Shown here: positions 16,419 to 23,836 of the stretch, in pieces
Layout: every line of letters starts with the position of its first letter
Position numbering within the stretch: the stretch's first letter is position 1
IMG/VR virus record: IMGVR_UViG_3300005747_000146
Location: 1 to 27,466 of that record
Reading direction: 5' to 3' (one strand)
Length of the DNA stretch: 27,466 nt
From: a virus
Program-made: the position numbers and the translations under genes
The notes under the pieces: model-generated
What the model saw: the letters and a program-made list of their open reading frames with translations, nothing else
Told to the model about the DNA's origin: nothing
Databases searched by the model: none

Positions 16419-17791
16419 TATTTTTCCTCAATCGCTTTCTTCGCATATGTATCTTTCACACACTCTAACACTGTAAAATATACATTATCCTGCTTTTGAT
16501 ATGTGTGTCGGACTGCAGTAACAAGGAACTTCTTATCCCAAAGCAGCTTTAATTTCTTAGCATATTCTGCATTTTCACTCGCAATAGGAACATGCAGGTT
16601 AACAACCTGACCGATTTCAATGTCACTATTACCTGGAATACTTACGCTGACAACGATGTTAGATAACTGATACCTCGAAGCAACATTATATTTGAGCCGT
16701 GTATGCATTCTTCTTGGATTACGGATTTGCGGATCGGTTTCTATTGATTGTGAAATACTATTGATCTTTGGATAATTCTCGCCGATATTACTGATGTTAT
16801 AATATTTTATTGTTGTGTCAGCGTCAGAATTGAAAAAAGAGTCTTTTGCAATCAGAAACTCGCTGCCGAAATTTTTCTTTGCCTTTTCTAAATGAGCTAT
16901 TTCATTCAGCTCGTTTGAATACACAAACGTCTCTTCTGTAAATCGTTTTAAGATAGGATCAATTGTCTCAACCTTATGTGCATATAACCCATTTTCCAGA
17001 TTGTCAATGGTGTCAAGCTGACTTACAATGTCAAGCGAACTGATCTTTTGATAGTCATGAATCTTGTTGGTCTTGCTGGTTTCTTCTGAGTTTGCAGGAG
17101 CGAGATAAAAATCGTCAAACACTTCCCCTTCAATCAACGAGTCAATCGTTTTGAAGTACCAGCCATCCTCTCTCTGAAAGAAGATAAAATTGGGAGATTC
17201 TGAATCTTGAGTTTGACTCGCTGGAAATGTTTCCTGGCTAACATAATCGATCACATCAAACGGCTTTTCGCCAGGAAATACAAAGGAATGATTTTGTATA
17301 GTTTCCTGAACGTCTAAATTAATCTTCTTTTTTACAATGCCATATTCTTCTTCGGTTGGACGAAGAAAGTTCTCATAAACAGCAGAAACAACCTGACTTC
17401 CCTTTAAATCAATAAAGCTCTTATTGACTGACTTTCTTAAATTGCTTATGACTTCTTGGCTGATACCATGAAGAATGTACCCCTCAGATCTTTGCTCAAC
17501 CTGCTCTCTGTCTGAGATCTTATAGACTCGGAAAACATAATTGAGTTTCTTTTTGAAGGTAGGCGTTTTAAATGAGATCACAAGCGTCTCATCACCGACG
17601 ATTGGCATAAAATCAATCAGAGCATTTGCGTCGCTCAGATAAACTTCGCATTTAATACCTTTTGTGAACAGGTCATTATAGATGCTGAACTCAATCATCA
17701 ACTCTTTGACGCTGACGAAGTTCCTTTGTGAATTATAAAGGATGACATTGTCTAATTCAATGTCATTTGCTTTGTAGGTCAATGTGGTCAT
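16418..17791 (-). CDS. gp27: Baseplate hub protein, gp27-like
   Basis: This 457-aa protein precedes gp5 with a 1-nt TAATG overlap, the position expected of the gp27 torus that holds the gp5 spike. The N-terminal half has the tail-tube-like hub fold pattern (VSVKELMIEFSIYNDLFTKG, KCEVYLSDANALIDFMPIVG, VFRVYKISDREQ...YILHGIS). The middle part (DLKGSQVVSAVYENF, FPGEKPFDVIDYVSQETF) and the C-terminal part (SVSIPGNSDIEIGQVVNLHV, KFLVTAVRHTY) match the general plan of gp27 and phage 'gpD' hubs. T4 gp27 has 391 aa. Pairwise similarity to T4 is low, so the call rests on fold-like motifs plus the gp53-X-gp5 context. Confidence 0.75.
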   Translation of the reverse strand: MTTLTYKANDIELDNVILYNSQRNFVSVKELMIEFSIYNDLFTKGIKCEVYLSDANALIDFMPIVGDETLVISFKTPTFKKKLNYVFRVYKISDREQVEQRSEGYILHGISQEVISNLRKSVNKSFIDLKGSQVVSAVYENFLRPTEEEYGIVKKKINLDVQETIQNHSFVFPGEKPFDVIDYVSQETFPASQTQDSESPNFIFFQREDGWYFKTIDSLIEGEVFDDFYLAPANSEETSKTNKIHDYQKISSLDIVSQLDTIDNLENGLYAHKVETIDPILKRFTEETFVYSNELNEIAHLEKAKKNFGSEFLIAKDSFFNSDADTTIKYYNISNIGENYPKINSISQSIETDPQIRNPRRMHTRLKYNVASRYQLSNIVVSVSIPGNSDIEIGQVVNLHVPIASENAEYAKKLKLLWDKKFLVTAVRHTYQKQDNVYFTVLECVKDTYAKKAIEEK

Positions 17792-18357
17792 TATTCAAAA
17801 ATGCTCTCGGCTTCAGCAAGGAATTGATCGAGGTATTCTCTTTGAAGGATTTTGATTTGCCGTTTCTTTTCGTTTTCTCGCTCTTCATATGTATAGTTTG
17901 ATACTTCACGCTTTTCATTCGCTCCAAGAGAAGCATATGTCGTTGCATCTACGTTAATTGTATCTTCTGGAATCAGTGTTCCATCAAAAAGTACTTGCTG
18001 ATCCTGATAAATCCATTCATAATGATGTACGGTATTAAGCGCAGACTCTATAGACCCATACTTTGATTTTACGAACTCTGTGAATACTTGATAATCCAAT
18101 GGCCAACCATAAATTGGATCTTGAATATCATTGACGAGGTAAATTACCCAATCTAATGTGACATCTTGATAATAGCGATTTGCAATAAACTGAGCTGACT
18201 GTCCCTCTTCAACAATGTGTTCATAATATAATGCGCTTCTATTTTGTAAAATGTCAAGGAGTTTGAATCGCAAAAGAGGGTTCTGAACCGTGTTAAAACG
18301 ATTTGTCTTTTCAATATCGTATTGAACCAAAGGAAAGTTATTAAAGAAATGAGCCAT
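17791..18357 (-). CDS. gp53: Baseplate wedge protein gp53
   Basis: This 188-aa protein is close to T4 gp53 in length (196). The N-terminal FFNNFPLVQYD followed by FKLLDILQNRSALYYEHIVE, and then GQSAQFIANRYYQDVTLDWV with IYLVNDIQDPIYGWPLDY, form the typical gp53 pattern with a LysM-like segment. The C-terminal third is charged and helical (NYTYEERENEKKRQIKILQR). gp53 clamps the wedge core (gp6, gp25) to the hub. It is joined by 1-nt overlaps to gp48 upstream and the gp27-like gene downstream. In T4 it is likewise encoded next to gp5. Confidence 0.85.
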   Translation of the reverse strand: MAHFFNNFPLVQYDIEKTNRFNTVQNPLLRFKLLDILQNRSALYYEHIVEEGQSAQFIANRYYQDVTLDWVIYLVNDIQDPIYGWPLDYQVFTEFVKSKYGSIESALNTVHHYEWIYQDQQVLFDGTLIPEDTINVDATTYASLGANEKREVSNYTYEERENEKKRQIKILQREYLDQFLAEAESIFE

Positions 18358-19280
18358 TATCTGTTACTCTTTTCGATTGAGTCTTTTGTAACAATAGAGA
18401 TTTCTTGGAATGTGAGTGACAAATTGACCGACACAGGTGATTTTTCAGATGCACTGAAATCATGATAAAGAGGTTGTCCCTCTGCATGATAGTTTACTTC
18501 TACTGTTTTACAAACAGATGGAGCTGGATTGAATAGATGCTTGGCGTGATGAAAATCAATATCAAACTGCTCTGGATAATCAAAGAAGTGTTTGTTATTT
18601 GAGTTTATACCAGGAGCAGCATGAAACTTGAATGCCTTAATAATATCTTCAATAGCGAGAGTTTCTTCTCTACTTTTCGCTACGAGCTTCCACTGAAATG
18701 TATATTCTCGGAACGATGGCTGAGAATACAACACAGCCATATATGGGTTGCGAGCGATACCAGCGCCAGCAATAGCACCCTTTACTGCCTGTCCAGCCGC
18801 CGCACCAGCGAGTGCTCCAGCAATACCACCGAGCTGAGCACCGACCAACGCCCCAGCATTTTGTTCTGCTGCCATCAGTCCATAATATTGAGTTGCTGCT
18901 CCAAGATCGGCTCTTGAAACACTTGCCGCCATATCAATCACAGAACTGATACCGCCAGCAGCACCTGCTCCACCTGCCGCTGCGCCAGCCATGCCAGCAA
19001 TACCAAGACCTTCTGTATTGTATTCCTGGCCATACTGAGTGCCAAGGTTAGCAGGAATAGGTAAATAAATCAAACGAATGCTTGATTTCTTAGGAAAATC
19101 TTCTTTGCGTGCAAATTTTGGGTGATTGACCTTAAACACCATCCAGTGATCCAACCGATCAATGTCAAGAGGGTATCTCAGTTCTCTTCTTTTACTCGCC
19201 AGTGACTTAGCAAGAGGAGACTTCGGAGTATCCTTGCTATTCGATGGGAGTGTTACTTCGTCTGCTACTGCCTCTGGCAT
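18357..19280 (-). CDS. gp48: Tail tube cap / baseplate protein gp48
   Basis: This 307-aa protein carries a Pro/Ser/Lys-rich start, then the block LRYPLDIDRLDHWMVFKVNH with IRLIYLPIPANLGTQYGQEY (residues about 35-85). An Ala/Gly-rich stretch of about 80 residues follows (AGMAGAAAGGAGAAGGISS ... GALAGAAAGQAVKGAIAGAG). The C-terminus is tube-like (FREYTFQWKLVAKSREETL, KFHAAPG, NLSLTFQEIS). This architecture matches gp48-type caps of T4-like phages (T4: 364 aa), which sit on the hub and support the first tube ring. It is the first gene of the minus-strand baseplate operon and has a TATAAATA promoter 34 bp upstream. gp54 has a similar fold, so gp48 and gp54 could be swapped between this gene and the one at 20389. 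Confidence 0.75.
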   Translation of the reverse strand: MPEAVADEVTLPSNSKDTPKSPLAKSLASKRRELRYPLDIDRLDHWMVFKVNHPKFARKEDFPKKSSIRLIYLPIPANLGTQYGQEYNTEGLGIAGMAGAAAGGAGAAGGISSVIDMAASVSRADLGAATQYYGLMAAEQNAGALVGAQLGGIAGALAGAAAGQAVKGAIAGAGIARNPYMAVLYSQPSFREYTFQWKLVAKSREETLAIEDIIKAFKFHAAPGINSNNKHFFDYPEQFDIDFHHAKHLFNPAPSVCKTVEVNYHAEGQPLYHDFSASEKSPVSVNLSLTFQEISIVTKDSIEKSNR

Positions 19281-19281
19281 C

Positions 19282-19289
19282 TATAAATA
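19282..19289 (+). promoter_or_regulatory. Late promoter (TATAAATA) upstream of gp4, divergent pair
   Basis: An exact late promoter octamer on the plus strand begins one base past the gp48 start codon, with its 3' end 33 bp before the gp4 ATG. It pairs with the opposite-strand copy at 19314-19321, so gp4 and gp48 are fired divergently from one 41-bp region. Confidence 0.7.
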
Positions 19290-19313
19290 CCTTTACTGGA
19301 AACTGTTTTCATA

Positions 19314-19321
19314 TATTTATA
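19314..19321 (-). promoter_or_regulatory. Late promoter (TATAAATA) upstream of gp48, divergent pair
   Basis: An exact late promoter octamer on the minus strand directly abuts the gp4 start codon and ends 34 bp before the gp48 ATG. Together with 19282-19289 it forms a symmetric, back-to-back pair in which each element lies close to the opposite gene's start. Confidence 0.7.
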
Positions 19322-19762
19322 ATGGCTACATACAAAGGTCGCTATAGACCATCAAATCCAAAGAAATATAAAGGCGATCCTACGAACATCATTTACCGCA
19401 GTTCTTGGGAACTGAAGTTTATGAAATGGTGTGATCTCAACGAGGCTGTAATTGAATGGCAATCCGAAGAGTTCTGCATTCCTTACAAAAGCCCAATCGA
19501 TGGTCGATTTCATAGATACTTCCCTGACTTTCTTGTTAAGATTAAAAACAAGGACTCGCTAGTGGAAACATGGGTTGTTGAAATAAAGCCATTATCACAG
19601 ACCAAAGAGCCAAGACCACAGAAACGATTGACCAAGAAGTATTTGAATGAGGTCAAAACATATGCCATTAACAAATACAAATGGGATTATGCGCTAGAGT
19701 GGTGTAAGGACAGAAATTACAAGTTCGTGATCTTTACAGAGAGAGAATTAAATATACGCTGA
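19322..19762 (+). CDS. gp4: Head completion nuclease-like protein gp4
   Basis: The protein has 146 aa when started at ATG 19322 (MATYKGRYRPSNPKKYKGDP), matching T4 gp4 (150 aa). The upstream in-frame ATG at 19244 would run through the promoter region and into gp48, so it is rejected. Motifs fit a PD-(D/E)XK nuclease fold: E30 in YRSSWELKFM, D69 in RYFPDFLVKI, and E87-x-K89 in WVVEIKP. The N-terminus is strongly basic. gp4 acts in head completion before the tail joins. In T4 it neighbours gp53; here it is divergent from the gp48-gp53 operon. Confidence 0.85.
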   Translation: MATYKGRYRPSNPKKYKGDPTNIIYRSSWELKFMKWCDLNEAVIEWQSEEFCIPYKSPIDGRFHRYFPDFLVKIKNKDSLVETWVVEIKPLSQTKEPRPQKRLTKKYLNEVKTYAINKYKWDYALEWCKDRNYKFVIFTERELNIR

Positions 19763-19766
19763 GCAT

Positions 19767-19774
19767 TATAAATA
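19767..19774 (+). promoter_or_regulatory. Late promoter (TATAAATA) between gp4 and the 197-aa gene
   Basis: An exact late promoter octamer on the plus strand lies in the 29-bp gap after gp4, 18 bp before the next ATG. The ribosome binding site AAAAGGAG lies at 19778-19785, almost at the expected start site, so the leader would be very short. Confidence 0.6.
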
Positions 19775-19791
19775 ATGAAAAGGAGTTTTAG

Positions 19792-20385
19792 ATGCCAGCG
19801 TTTACGTTTGACCAGTTACTAGCAAAGGGTGTCAGTGCCGGAAAGATTCCAGCTCGCACGCAAGATGCTAGAGATTGGTATCGTAATACAGCAAAGAAAG
19901 CAACAGTGACTGACAGTCAGTTGATGCGTTCAGACAGAGATAAGTTGAGAAATGCAACAGCTGTTGGTAAAATGTATGCATTTTTCTATGACCCAAAGCA
20001 TAAAGAAACACTACCATATTATGATCGCTTTCCTCTAATCTTTAAAGTAAAGAATGTTCCAGGTGGATTTCTCGGTATCAATTTACATTATCTTCCACCG
20101 CAGCTCCGTGCAAGATTGATGGATGCCCTTTATGATTTGACAACAAATGAAAGATATGATGAAAACACGAGGCTACGTTTGAGCTATGACATTCTAAATG
20201 GTGCATCAAAATATAAATGGTTCAAGCCAACGCTGAAAATGTATCTAAACAAACACGTGCGTTCAAGATTCTTACTGATCGATGCGGTAGAATGGGACAT
20301 GGCTCTCTTTCTCCCAACTGAAAGATTCGAGAAAGCAAGCAAGTCTGCTGTCTGGGCTGACAGCCGTAAAATTATTCGAGGTTAA
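19792..20385 (+). CDS. Conserved T4-like phage protein, role unknown (197 aa)
   Basis: I recall close relatives of this protein in marine T4-like phages next to gp4, but cannot give it a reliable T4 name. It begins with a short acidic and hydrophobic stretch, then DWYRNTAKKATVT. A conserved block MYAFFYDPKHKETLPYYDRF with FKVKNVPGGFLGINLHYLPP and a helical RARLMDALYDL follow. The C-terminus (RSRFLLIDAVEWDMALFLPT, FEKASKSAVWADSRKII) is also strongly patterned. There are no Cys residues, no membrane segment and no catalytic motif that I can name. A strong SD (AAGGAG) precedes the ATG. It sits between gp4 and the gp54-like gene, 3 bp from the latter, so a virion assembly or tail role is likely. 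Confidence 0.6.
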   Translation: MPAFTFDQLLAKGVSAGKIPARTQDARDWYRNTAKKATVTDSQLMRSDRDKLRNATAVGKMYAFFYDPKHKETLPYYDRFPLIFKVKNVPGGFLGINLHYLPPQLRARLMDALYDLTTNERYDENTRLRLSYDILNGASKYKWFKPTLKMYLNKHVRSRFLLIDAVEWDMALFLPTERFEKASKSAVWADSRKIIRG

Positions 20386-20388
20386 CAA

Positions 20389-21165
20389 ATGGCTTTTGAT
20401 GTCAACCGATTCTCCGGAGAGATGGCCAAGAACGGAATCGCTAAGACCAGTGATTTTGAAGTAGAAGTTACAGGCGTACCTACCGCTGGTGGAGGTGGTG
20501 GTTTTTCTGTCGGTAATCTGATTCGAACAGTAACCAGCGCAGTTAGTGGAGGATTCCCACCGAGTATTGGTGGATTGTTCGGCGGTGGAGCTGGAACTGC
20601 ACAGTCACTAACTCTACGGATTGATTCTATTCAGTTTCCGGGCAGAAACATCAACAACGTTGATTATCTCGATTATGGCGCACCATATAAGGTCGGCGGT
20701 AAAACGAATTATGGCAACAGTGTAGCAATGACTGTTATCTGTAGCCCAAACCTTGTTGAGCGTGAGTTCTTTCTTGCATGGCAGGATCTCATTGGCGGCG
20801 ATCATAGAACCGGAACAACGAACTTTGATCTTGGGTATTATGAAGAATATGTTTGTAAGCAAGGATTTCAGATCTATCAGCTTGACCCAAATGGAAATAG
20901 AACAAGAGTTATCAAGCTGATTGATTCATATCCTGCTGCGATTGGCGATATGTCTGCATCTTGGGCATCAACAGAAGTTGTAAGAATGCCGGTGACAATG
21001 TCATATAGATATTTTGAAGAAGAAGATGTTGCATCAACGCCATTTAGTCTTACAGGCGGCATTGAGAATATTGCCTCGACTGTGAATGCTGTTCGGAACC
21101 TTCCCGCACAAATTAAGGGAAGATCAAGAGCAGCACTCGATAGAGCGGGGATTCCTAGATTTTAA
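20389..21165 (+). CDS. gp54: Tail tube initiator, gp54-like
   Basis: This 258-aa protein has the tail-tube-initiator plan. Residues 1-30 (FDVNRFSGEMAKNGIAKTSDF) resemble the start of tube and initiator proteins, and a Gly/Ser-rich insert occupies about residues 31-70 (GGGGGFSVGNLIRTV ... GGLFGGGAG). The tube domain runs about 75-215 (LRIDSIQFPGRNINNVDYLD, YGAPYKVGGKT, VEREFFLAWQDLI, YQLDPNGNRTRVIKLIDSYP, EVVRMPVTMSYRYFEEED). T4 gp54 (320 aa) has the equivalent 'AMQDWVNSV' and 'VTFAYRVM' elements. It is encoded directly before gp26 and the tape measure. gp19-type tube protein is the main alternative, but the long N-terminal insert and the company of hub genes favour gp54. Confidence 0.7.
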   Translation: MAFDVNRFSGEMAKNGIAKTSDFEVEVTGVPTAGGGGGFSVGNLIRTVTSAVSGGFPPSIGGLFGGGAGTAQSLTLRIDSIQFPGRNINNVDYLDYGAPYKVGGKTNYGNSVAMTVICSPNLVEREFFLAWQDLIGGDHRTGTTNFDLGYYEEYVCKQGFQIYQLDPNGNRTRVIKLIDSYPAAIGDMSASWASTEVVRMPVTMSYRYFEEEDVASTPFSLTGGIENIASTVNAVRNLPAQIKGRSRAALDRAGIPRF

Positions 21166-21183
21166 ATTGAATTGGAGTAGAAT

Positions 21184-21903
21184 ATGGCTTTACCACAATT
21201 AAGTACACCTGAATTTGAGACTGTTATTCCTTCGACAAAAGACAGAATTAAGTTTCGTCCATTCTTGGTGAAAGAAGAAAAGATTTTGTATATGGCTCTC
21301 GAGGGTGGCGAACAGAGAGACATTTATAATGCGACAATGAATATTATGGAGTCATGTATTTTGACTCCTGGCGTAAACTACAAAGATCTGACTTCATATG
21401 ATCTTGAGTTTTTGTTTCTACAGCTGAGATCAAAATCAGTTGGCGAAAAGATCGAGCTGAACATTCGTCATATGAACGAAGAGTATGCTGAAAAATGCAA
21501 AGAAGCTACTCAGGTTTCGATTGATATTGATGATGTCAAAGTTGAATATGACGATCAGCATGTTGACAAGATTGACTTGGGTAATGGTATTGGTATTAAG
21601 TTAAAAGATCCTAATGCCTCTATCTTTACCAAGATTGATCAGAACGCCAATGACTTTGATCAAATGCTGACAATGGTTTATGACTGTGTTGACATGGTGT
21701 ATGATGCTGAAGACGTTTATACTGACTTTACGATGGAAGAGCTTGATGCGTTTCTCGGGCAGCTCACAAAGGATCAGTTTGAAAAGATCACTGGGTTCTT
21801 TAACACTCTGCCGACAATGAGGCACAAGGTGAAGTTTAAGTGTTCGGAATGTGGTGAAACAGAAGAAGTGACACTCGAGGGTCTACAAAGTTTTTTTACA
21901 TAG
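21184..21903 (+). CDS. gp26: Baseplate hub assembly / tail assembly chaperone gp26
   Basis: The zero-frame product is 239 aa (T4 gp26: 208). It starts at MALPQLSTPEFETV with a GGAGTAG-type SD just upstream. The N-terminal IKFRPFLVKEEKILYMALEG block is the family signature, helical and acidic segments follow, and a C-terminal half zinc-knuckle lies at C220 and C223 (KFKCSECGETEEVTLEGLQS). The reading frame ends with TTT TTT ACA TAG on a run of seven T (21891-21897). An open -1 frame continues directly past this stop to the tape-measure start. This is the arrangement of tail assembly chaperone pairs such as lambda G/GT. The protein probably acts on gp29 during hub and tube assembly rather than being a major virion part. 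Confidence 0.8.
   Translation: MALPQLSTPEFETVIPSTKDRIKFRPFLVKEEKILYMALEGGEQRDIYNATMNIMESCILTPGVNYKDLTSYDLEFLFLQLRSKSVGEKIELNIRHMNEEYAEKCKEATQVSIDIDDVKVEYDDQHVDKIDLGNGIGIKLKDPNASIFTKIDQNANDFDQMLTMVYDCVDMVYDAEDVYTDFTMEELDAFLGQLTKDQFEKITGFFNTLPTMRHKVKFKCSECGETEEVTLEGLQSFFT
21891..21897 (+). other. Candidate -1 ribosomal frameshift site (T TTT TTT)
   Basis: Seven consecutive T residues are read in the zero frame as (ag)T TTT TTT, giving Ser-Phe-Phe, followed by ACA TAG. Both tRNAs can re-pair perfectly after slipping back one base, so reading continues as TAC ATA GCG CTC (YIAL). The zero-frame stop is only two codons after the run. Only a weak 4-bp stem (21902-21905 with 21919-21922) is seen downstream. 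Confidence 0.6.
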
Positions 21904-22076
21904 CGCTCAGTCATGATTCGCTGTTCAATATGTACTATACGAATTTTAGTTTGATGCAGCACCATAAGTATAGTTTGACTGAGTTGGAAAACATGATACC
22001 GTTTGAACGACAGATTTATGTCAATTTGTTATTACAATATCTTGAGGAAGAAAAAGAGAGATTGGAACAACAATAA
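21897..22076 (+). CDS. gp26 -1 frame extension (59 aa), frameshift-expressed assembly chaperone tail
   Basis: In the -1 frame relative to gp26, an open stretch encodes YIALSHDSLFNMYYTNFSLM, then QHHKYSLTELENMIPFERQI and a helical end (YLEEEKERLEQQ), with TAA at 22074-22076. The upstream stop in this frame is at 21855, and between it and the 'SHDSL' motif there is no ATG, GTG or TTG. The first ATG (21930) lies inside the motif and has no SD. From memory, 'SHDSL..YYTNF.LM.HH..SLTE...PFER' is a recurrent motif in small hub assembly proteins encoded before tape measures. The natural reading is a 297-aa gp26-extension fusion made by slippage at 21891-21897. The stop overlaps the gp29 ATG by one base. 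Confidence 0.7.
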   Translation, partial: YIALSHDSLFNMYYTNFSLMQHHKYSLTELENMIPFERQIYVNLLLQYLEEEKERLEQQ

Positions 22077-23833
22077 TGGCTTTACCGAATCCTAACCCTG
22101 CTGGTGCTGCTGGTGGCAGCGGCGCTGCAGTAATGACATCTAATGATAAAACATTTTCTGCTATGGCGAAAGATCAGTCTTTTGCAACAGATTCATTACA
22201 AGTTCTTGTTTCTCTGACTGATAAACTTGTTGATGGGCAGCAAAAACTATTCGAAATGTTTTCGAAAATGTTCGAACGTGAATCAGAAAAGAGAACCGTT
22301 GAAGATACCGCTGGCGCTGTAACAGGCGAAAAACTTGATTTGAAATCTGCTTTAGAAAAAGCAGGTGGATTTGGTACTATCTTAGGAGCTGCTCTTGCAG
22401 CATATGCGCTCGACCTCGACAAGTATATTCGTACTGCCTTTGCTGCTCCTGTAATTTTCAAAGGAGTAGGAGCAGCATTTCGATCTGTGTTTGGTGGCTT
22501 GAGAGAAACCAAATTGTTTAAGGATATAGCAGGGTTTGTGAGATATTGGACTGTGCCTCTACAAAATATTGCAATAGGTTTCAAAAATATTGGGAAAGAA
22601 CTGAATGCGTTTGGAAAAACAGTAACAGTGAGTTTCAAGTCTCTCAATATCTTCGGTAAAATTGGAGCCACGTTGAGAATGATTGTTAACCCATTCGTGA
22701 ATTTTTTTAATTTCATTAGAGGATTGGGTCCAGTAGCATCTGCAGTTGGCAAAGCAGGTGCATTGTTTGCAAAAGTTATGCCTATATTGAAAGGTATTGC
22801 GTCTAAACTTCTCTTACCTTTGTTTGCAATCTTTGATTTTATTTCAGGATTCATATCTGGGTTTGCGAGTCAGGGCGAAGGTGATACAAGGTCGACGATG
22901 GAAAGATTACTGGACGGTCTTGGTTCAGGTCTATTGAAAATGTTAAAGGGTATCTTCATCGTTCCTCTTGACTTAATACGACAAGGAATTGCTTATGTAG
23001 CAGAACAATTGGGATTCGAGGGTATCGCTGAAGCATTGAGAAGTTTTTCGTTCAATGATCTCGTCGATGGCGTATTAAAGTTTGCCAGAAATCTTTTTGC
23101 AGCAGAACCAGAGGATGGCACTTTCAGTATTCGAAAATGGATCAATGATACTATCGATACGGCAATGACTAATGCTAAAAACAACCTCGCTGCTGTTGGT
23201 GATGTTTTCAGTGGAATCTGGAAATTTGCCACAAATCTCTTTTCTGCTGATCCAGAAAATGGCTATTTCAGCATTGTGAAATGGGTAGGCGATAAGATCA
23301 AGAGCGTTAGAGAAAGCATTACAAACCTATTCAGTAGTAGCGACACAGATGGTGGTGGTAGCTTTGATCTTTCCAGTATTTTACCTTCATTAGATTTCGA
23401 GTTCCCTTCTGTCGATAACATCTTACCAATGATTGGCGAGAGAATCAATGATCTTTTCCAAGGTATGGCAGAGGGAATTAATGATGTAAGATTTGTGGGT
23501 GGAACACTCGCTGGGTTTTTCTCAGATGCTGGTGCTGCAGCCGCTAATCTTTTTGGCGCACAGTCTATACAAAAATACAATCCCGATACAGGCACAAGAG
23601 AAACTATGCAGCTGAGAGAAGCTACGTCTGGACCTGCTATTAAAGCTGATGGCGCAGCTACTGGTCAGCTCTCTCAAGATGTCGCTCAGAAGAAAGAGGG
23701 TGGGGGAACAACAGTGATTAATGCCCCATCAAAGGGTGGCGATACAGTTGTTCAAAGTTCAACGACCAATGTCGCAAAAGAAAAGGTTGCGGCAAGAACA
23801 ATGAATCCTGCAGCTGGTACAGTAGGAAGATAA
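22076..23833 (+). CDS. gp29: Tail tape measure protein gp29
   Basis: This 585-aa protein is nearly the length of T4 gp29 (590), the tape measure that fixes tube length and is assembled into the hub. It has an Ala/Gly/Pro-rich start, a helical segment (LVSLTDKLVDGQQKLFEMFS) and hydrophobic stretches (GGFGTILGAALAAYAL; residues about 240-265, LPLFAIFDFISGFISGF). It also has a tandem repeat at about 335-420 and a low-complexity Gly/Thr/Ala/Lys C-terminus ending PAAGTVGR. Only a weak SD precedes the ATG. The ATG overlaps the stop of the -1 frame extension (TAATG), so its translation may depend on ribosomes that have shifted frame in gp26. A terminator follows directly. Confidence 0.8.
   Translation: MALPNPNPAGAAGGSGAAVMTSNDKTFSAMAKDQSFATDSLQVLVSLTDKLVDGQQKLFEMFSKMFERESEKRTVEDTAGAVTGEKLDLKSALEKAGGFGTILGAALAAYALDLDKYIRTAFAAPVIFKGVGAAFRSVFGGLRETKLFKDIAGFVRYWTVPLQNIAIGFKNIGKELNAFGKTVTVSFKSLNIFGKIGATLRMIVNPFVNFFNFIRGLGPVASAVGKAGALFAKVMPILKGIASKLLLPLFAIFDFISGFISGFASQGEGDTRSTMERLLDGLGSGLLKMLKGIFIVPLDLIRQGIAYVAEQLGFEGIAEALRSFSFNDLVDGVLKFARNLFAAEPEDGTFSIRKWINDTIDTAMTNAKNNLAAVGDVFSGIWKFATNLFSADPENGYFSIVKWVGDKIKSVRESITNLFSSSDTDGGGSFDLSSILPSLDFEFPSVDNILPMIGERINDLFQGMAEGINDVRFVGGTLAGFFSDAGAAAANLFGAQSIQKYNPDTGTRETMQLREATSGPAIKADGAATGQLSQDVAQKKEGGGTTVINAPSKGGDTVVQSSTTNVAKEKVAARTMNPAAGTVGR
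23078..23335 (+). repeat. 48-residue tandem repeat inside the tape measure
   Basis: Two adjacent copies begin at residues 335 and 383 of gp29: KFARNLFAAEPEDGTFSIRK and KFATNLFSADPENGYFSIVK. Each continues with W-(I/V)-x-D-x-I. The offset is exactly 144 bp (48 codons). The second copy degenerates before a Gly-rich segment. Confidence 0.7.
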
Positions 23834-23836
23834 AAA

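Noticed and set aside
19244-19321. Longer start for gp4 at 19244
   Set aside because: It would begin inside gp48 on the other strand and read through the divergent promoters; the ATG at 19322 gives the family length of about 146 aa.
21902-21922. Downstream stimulatory stem for the gp26 frameshift
   Set aside because: Only four base pairs (AGCG/CGCT) with a 13-nt loop; too weak to count as a structure, though slippage on seven T may not need one.
21930-22076. Separate 48-aa gene starting at ATG 21930 instead of a frameshift product
   Set aside because: There is no SD, and the start would fall inside the conserved SHDSLFNMYYTNF motif, cutting it in half.
22174-22854. 226-aa open frame on the minus strand inside the tape measure
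   Set aside because: It is antisense to a well-supported gene, is Pro/Ser/Asn-rich with no recognisable motif, and has no promoter or SD; it is a shadow of gp29 codon use.
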